From assembly GCA_003250495.1 (NCBI GenBank), contig QKGH01000260.1, forward strand, positions 1 through 32,996: a DNA stretch of 32,996 nt, written 5' to 3'. This DNA is from Marinobacterium sp. (lineage in GTDB: Bacteria > Pseudomonadota > Gammaproteobacteria > Pseudomonadales > Balneatricaceae). The notes under the pieces were generated by a model that saw nothing but the letters and a program-made list of their open reading frames with translations, searched no databases and was not told the origin of the DNA. Of the stretch, positions 28,791 to 32,996 are shown piece after piece (the first letter of the stretch is position 1; the number at the start of each line of letters is the position of its first letter). The position numbers were made by a program, and so were the translations under genes.

Positions 28791-29882
28791 ATGACTGTAC
28801 TCGGATCCCATCGCGACCGCCGCCTCGATACCCTGCGTGGGCTGTTCCTGGTGATCATGTTGATCGATCACCTGGGCGGCTATGTGGCGGATTTTACCTA
28901 CCAGCCGTTTGGCTTCGTATCGGCGGCGGAGGGGTTCATCTTCCTGTCCGGGCTGATGTTCGGCCAGATCTATTCGCGTTACGTCGACGAACCCCTGCAT
29001 CTGCGCACGCGGGCGCTGAAGCGCGCCTGGTTGATCTACCGCTACCATCTGGCGATGGTGCTCAGTGTCGCGCTGCTGGCGCTGATCCCGTTTTTCGGCG
29101 AGGTGTGGCAATGGGCACTGCAACCCTACCGCGAGGCGCCGCTGGCGTCGCTGCTGGGGATGCTGACGTTGCTGCACCAGCCCAGCTATCTGAATATCCT
29201 GCCGCTCTATATCCTGTTCGTGCTGCTGTCGCCGCTGGTATTGCGGTCACTGCAGCGGGGACTGGGCCTGTGGGTCGTCGTCGCCAGCGTCGGCCTGTGG
29301 TGGGTGGGGCAGTGGGGCAATCCGCTGGCCCGGCTGTACCAGGCGTTGGGGGTCAACCTGAACCCGGGCTACTTCAACCTGTTCAGCTGGCAGATCCTGT
29401 GGGTGTGCGGGTTGCTGTTGGGCTACGCCAAACGCAGCGGGATTAGCGGCGGGTTTGCCCTGCAGCGCGGTGTGTTGTGGCTGGCGCTGGCGTTGAACTT
29501 CGTCCTGTGGCTCTACCGGCGTGAATATGTGCTGCCAGATCCCGCGCTGTTGGCGCTGATCGACAAGCCCAACCTGGGGCCGTTACGCCTGTTCAACTGC
29601 ATGCTGCTGATCCTGATCGGCTGGCGTGTCATGAACCTGTTCCGGCTCGAGCAGTGCCTGCCCTTCTTCGAACTGCTCGGGCGCTATTCGATCCAGGTGT
29701 TCTCGTTTCATGCCGTACTGCTCTATCTGGTGCAGTACACCACGGAGTGGCTGCGCCCCTATGGCGAGGGCTGGTTCACCCTCTACACCCTGTTCCTGGT
29801 GTTCTGCCTGCTGATTCCGGTGGTGGGATTCAGACGCTGGGAGGGCCTGAGTAACTCAGGCCTGCTCCGCGTCCGCGATTAG
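28791..29882 (+). CDS. opgC: OpgC-family membrane acyltransferase (osmoregulated periplasmic glucan modification)
   Basis: DRRLDTLRGLFLVIMLIDHLGG...AEGFIFLSGLMFGQIYSRY; multi-TM; next to opgH and opgG. Confidence 0.87.
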   Translation: MTVLGSHRDRRLDTLRGLFLVIMLIDHLGGYVADFTYQPFGFVSAAEGFIFLSGLMFGQIYSRYVDEPLHLRTRALKRAWLIYRYHLAMVLSVALLALIPFFGEVWQWALQPYREAPLASLLGMLTLLHQPSYLNILPLYILFVLLSPLVLRSLQRGLGLWVVVASVGLWWVGQWGNPLARLYQALGVNLNPGYFNLFSWQILWVCGLLLGYAKRSGISGGFALQRGVLWLALALNFVLWLYRREYVLPDPALLALIDKPNLGPLRLFNCMLLILIGWRVMNLFRLEQCLPFFELLGRYSIQVFSFHAVLLYLVQYTTEWLRPYGEGWFTLYTLFLVFCLLIPVVGFRRWEGLSNSGLLRVRD

Positions 29883-32020
29883 CGCTCCTGGTAGCGCGGA
29901 TCGTCACTGCCTGGCAGGGCGACCAGCTGCTGGAACAGCACCGGCGTCGCCAGCACCAGGGACAGCTCGCGCTTGTTGAGCCACTCCAGCGCCTGCTGCC
30001 GGCTGCTGGCATCCAGTAGCTTGACCCGCGCCAGCGCCTCGTCGGCTTGCAGGGTCGGCGTCTCGTGCTCCAGTGCCGGGTCGGGCGTCAGCGCCAGGTG
30101 GCGTGCGACCAGTTCGGGGGTGCAGAGCTGCTCGGTGAGCGCTGGGGTGGCGGCGATCTGGGTTTCGTACCAGGGTAGGATCTCATCTTTCAGTTTCACG
30201 ACCGTCGGCGTTTCGCTCTCCTCGGGGGTGCGTAACAGACCGATGCGGCGGAACCAGTCGCCGACGTTGAGGGAGCCGGTGAAGGCCGACAGCGGTACCG
30301 CCAACATCAGGCCGAAAATCGCCGGCGACAGCCAGGCCAGCAGGGCCAGGGAGTTGGACCAGGCCACCAGCGCCAGCAGAATGCCGGTCAGGGTGTGCCA
30401 GCGATGGCGGTAGATCAGTTGCAGCCAGGGCAGGGTGCCGTCCTGGCGCCGCTGCGGGTTCCAGCCGCTGTCGCGGCCGAGGAAGATGGAGGCGACGGCA
30501 CCGCAGTGGATGCACATCATGATCGGCGCCACGGCGGCGGAGAGCAGGAACTCGGTCAGGATGCTGAACGGCAGGCGCAGGAAGCCGCCGGCGCCGCGGC
30601 GCAGACGGTTGGAGAGCAGGAACAGCAGACTGCCGAGAATCTTCGGCACGAACAGGATCAGCATGGTCAGGATGAACAGCCGTACCGCGCGCGGCGCGTC
30701 CTGCCGCGGCCAGGTCGGAAACAGCGAGAAGTCGGCACCGAAATATTCGGGGCGGATGTACTGCGCCTGCAGGGCCAGGGTGATACCGACCAGGATCAGC
30801 GCCAGCCACAGCGGCGATGACAGGTAGGACATGATGCCGGTCAGCAGGTGCTGGCGGCTGACCCAGTTCAGGCCGCGGCTGCCGATCACCTTGATGTGCT
30901 GCAGGTTGCCCTGGCACCAGCGGCGGTCGCGTACCGCCAGGTCCAGAATCGAGGGCGGACACTCCTCGTAGGAGCCGGGCAGGTCGTCGGCGATGATCAC
31001 CTTCCAGCCGGCGCGGCGCAGCAGCGCCGCCTCGACGAAGTCGTGGCTCATGATGGTGCCGCCGAACGGCGGTTTGCCCTTCAGCCGCGGCAGGCCGGCG
31101 GCATTCATGAACGCCTCGCGGCGGATGATGGCGTTATGACCCCAGAAGTTGCCCTCCGGGTTGGTCCAGCAGGCCAGGCCGCTGCCGACCACCGGGCCGT
31201 AGACCCGGTTGGCGAACTGCTGCAGGCGTGCAATCAGGCTGATGCCGTTGATCAGTCGCGGAATGGTCTGGATCAGGCCGGCCTTGGGATCGCGCTCGAT
31301 ACGGTAGACCAGCTCGGTCAGCACTTCGGCCGACATCAGGCTGTCGGCGTCGAGCACCACCAGGTAGTCGTAGTGACTGCCCCAGTTGCGACAGAACTCG
31401 CCGACGTTACCGGCCTTGCGGTCGATATTGAAACGGCGGCGGCGGTAGTGGATGCGGGTCTTGTGGCCGAGACGCTCGCGCAGCAGCGTGACCGCCTGCT
31501 CCTCCTCCAGCGCCCGCTGCGGATCGCGGGTGTCGCTGAGCAGCACCCATTCGAACCAATCGTGGGCGCCGCTGCCGATCAGTTCGCGCACCATCGCTTC
31601 GATGGCGGCAGCGAGCTGGGCCGGATCCTCGTTGTAGCAGGGGACCAGTACCGCGGTTTTCCCCTGCGGGCGGAACAGGGTCGGACGCAACGGGTGGGTC
31701 AGCTGGTAGATCTGCCGGATAAAGCCGGCCACGGCGCTGACCGCCGCCAGCGCGATCCAGCCGAAGGTGGAGACGAACAGCCCCAGCATCGCGTATTCCA
31801 GCGGTGTCGTGCCGCCCAGCGACAGCACCGCGTACATCTCGTAGCTGCCGAGACCGAGCAGCGCCACGGCGCTCAACAGCAGTATCCAGCGGCACAGGTG
31901 CTGCTTCAGGGTACGGGGAGTCGGTTCCACCTGCAGCGGGACGCGGCGGCGCAGATCCTGCGCCGGCATCGGCGCAGGACAGGCGGCGGGCATCCCCGGT
32001 TCGACGGGGACGGGATTCAT
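29879..32020 (-). CDS. opgH: Glucans biosynthesis glucosyltransferase H
   Basis: GT2 family: [82 protein letters not shown]. Confidence 0.95.
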   Translation of the reverse strand: MNPVPVEPGMPAACPAPMPAQDLRRRVPLQVEPTPRTLKQHLCRWILLLSAVALLGLGSYEMYAVLSLGGTTPLEYAMLGLFVSTFGWIALAAVSAVAGFIRQIYQLTHPLRPTLFRPQGKTAVLVPCYNEDPAQLAAAIEAMVRELIGSGAHDWFEWVLLSDTRDPQRALEEEQAVTLLRERLGHKTRIHYRRRRFNIDRKAGNVGEFCRNWGSHYDYLVVLDADSLMSAEVLTELVYRIERDPKAGLIQTIPRLINGISLIARLQQFANRVYGPVVGSGLACWTNPEGNFWGHNAIIRREAFMNAAGLPRLKGKPPFGGTIMSHDFVEAALLRRAGWKVIIADDLPGSYEECPPSILDLAVRDRRWCQGNLQHIKVIGSRGLNWVSRQHLLTGIMSYLSSPLWLALILVGITLALQAQYIRPEYFGADFSLFPTWPRQDAPRAVRLFILTMLILFVPKILGSLLFLLSNRLRRGAGGFLRLPFSILTEFLLSAAVAPIMMCIHCGAVASIFLGRDSGWNPQRRQDGTLPWLQLIYRHRWHTLTGILLALVAWSNSLALLAWLSPAIFGLMLAVPLSAFTGSLNVGDWFRRIGLLRTPEESETPTVVKLKDEILPWYETQIAATPALTEQLCTPELVARHLALTPDPALEHETPTLQADEALARVKLLDASSRQQALEWLNKRELSLVLATPVLFQQLVALPGSDDPRYQER

Positions 32021-32996
32021 CGTGCGGTCCAGCGATAGAGCCAGGTTTCAGCGGGGCGGTGGTCGTCGAACTCCATCTCCAGGCGCAGCTCGGACAGCTT
32101 GGCTTCCTGGGGGTTGAACTCGAAGCTGACGCGGTAACCGCCATTGACCGGGTTTTCCCGCACCACCAGATTGCGGGTGGAGCCCGCCGAGGCGAACAGG
32201 CGCACGGTGGGCTGCGTCGCGGGCTTGCTGTCGCCGGCAACGGGGATGTTGTAGTCGACGACGAACAGCCGGCGCGGTGTCGGCGAGCTGACGTCGGCGC
32301 GGCCGCTACGGGTGGATTCCACGCGCACCTCGCCCGGCTGCAGGCGCGGCTCCTTGCCCCAGGTCAGGCGGTAGGAGTAGCTGTACTGGCTGCCGGCCTG
32401 GATCGGTTCTTCCGGCTGCCAGAACGCAACGATGTTGTCGTGGATCTCGGCGTTGGTCGGGATCTCGGTCAGCACCACGGCGCCGCGGCCCCAGTCGCCC
32501 AGCGGCTCGACCCAGAGGCTGGGGCGCTTTTCGTAGTGCGCCTCCAGGTCCTGGTAGTTCAGATAGTTGCGGCTGCGCTGCACCAGTCCGAAGCCAATCG
32601 GCGAGGTGTCGACGAAGGCGCTGATCTGCAACGACGAGGGGTTCGCCAGCGGCCGCCACAGGCGCTCGCCGCGTCCGTTGACCATCAGCAGGCCGTCGGA
32701 GTCATGTACTTCGGGGCGGAAGTCGTCGATCTGGTCGCGTCCGTTCAGCGAGAAGTAGTACATACTGGTCCCGGGCGCCAGGCCGACCTTCTGCAGCGTG
32801 ACACGCGGGAACAAGGTGGCCTGAACGTCCATGACGGTGTTGTTGCCGGGGCGGATGGTGAAGCGGTAGGCGCCGGTCACGCTCTTGCTGTCCAGCAGCG
32901 CGTGGACCACGATGGAGTTGGCCAGGTTGGTCGGCTTCTCAACCCAGAAGGCGCGGAAGATCGGGAACTCCTCGCCTTCGGAGGCGCCGGTCTTCA
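32017..32996 (-). CDS. opgG: Glucans biosynthesis protein G (C-terminal part; N-terminus beyond the window)
   Basis: Open frame continues to the right edge ([45 protein letters not shown]...); overlaps the opgH start. Confidence 0.92.
   Translation of the reverse strand, partial: KTGASEGEEFPIFRAFWVEKPTNLANSIVVHALLDSKSVTGAYRFTIRPGNNTVMDVQATLFPRVTLQKVGLAPGTSMYYFSLNGRDQIDDFRPEVHDSDGLLMVNGRGERLWRPLANPSSLQISAFVDTSPIGFGLVQRSRNYLNYQDLEAHYEKRPSLWVEPLGDWGRGAVVLTEIPTNAEIHDNIVAFWQPEEPIQAGSQYSYSYRLTWGKEPRLQPGEVRVESTRSGRADVSSPTPRRLFVVDYNIPVAGDSKPATQPTVRLFASAGSTRNLVVRENPVNGGYRVSFEFNPQEAKLSELRLEMEFDDHRPAETWLYRWTAR

Noticed and set aside
27663-29177. 504-aa minus-strand ORF spanning the AEC transporter and opgC
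   Set aside because: Gln/His/Arg-rich shadow crossing two sense genes and an intergenic gap; not plausible as a protein.
30848-32038. 396-aa plus-strand ORF opposite opgH
   Set aside because: Antisense to the strongly supported glucosyltransferase gene.

Overview
This is a GC-rich window, probably from a gammaproteobacterial chromosome, made up of several blocks. (1) 1-7344: the 3' part of a nitrogen-fixation cluster on the + strand: nifN (5'-truncated), nifX, DUF269, DUF683, 4Fe-4S FdxB-type ferredoxin, 2Fe-2S ferredoxin, three poorly characterised ORFs, then iscA(nif)-nifU-nifS. The last three lie behind a near-ideal sigma54 -24/-12 promoter with a NifA UAS. (2) A divergent Lrp/AsnC regulator and a cysteine-synthase/desulfhydrase-like PLP enzyme. 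(3) A divergent AraC regulator and an ornithine-cyclodeaminase-family protein. (4) minCDE. (5) A minus-strand arginine-catabolism set: astC, an M20 hydrolase, astD, astB, plus a separate Arg/Lys/Orn decarboxylase. (6) An S8 protease with PKD and MopE-like C-terminal motifs, a FadD-like ligase, a TetR regulator and a cupin. (7) A second, isolated NifX-family gene with its own apparent NifA-UAS/IHF/sigma54 promoter, an AEC transporter, opgC, and convergent opgH/opgG (opgG truncated by the window end). Non-coding structure of most interest: a two-phase heptanucleotide tandem array (7x CGATACC then 7x CGTTACC, G-quadruplex capable) upstream of the iscA-nifUS promoter, and the complete NifA-type promoter on the orphan nifX paralog. 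No rRNA, tRNA, CRISPR array or transposase was recognised. All family calls come from reading the translations; no database search was run.
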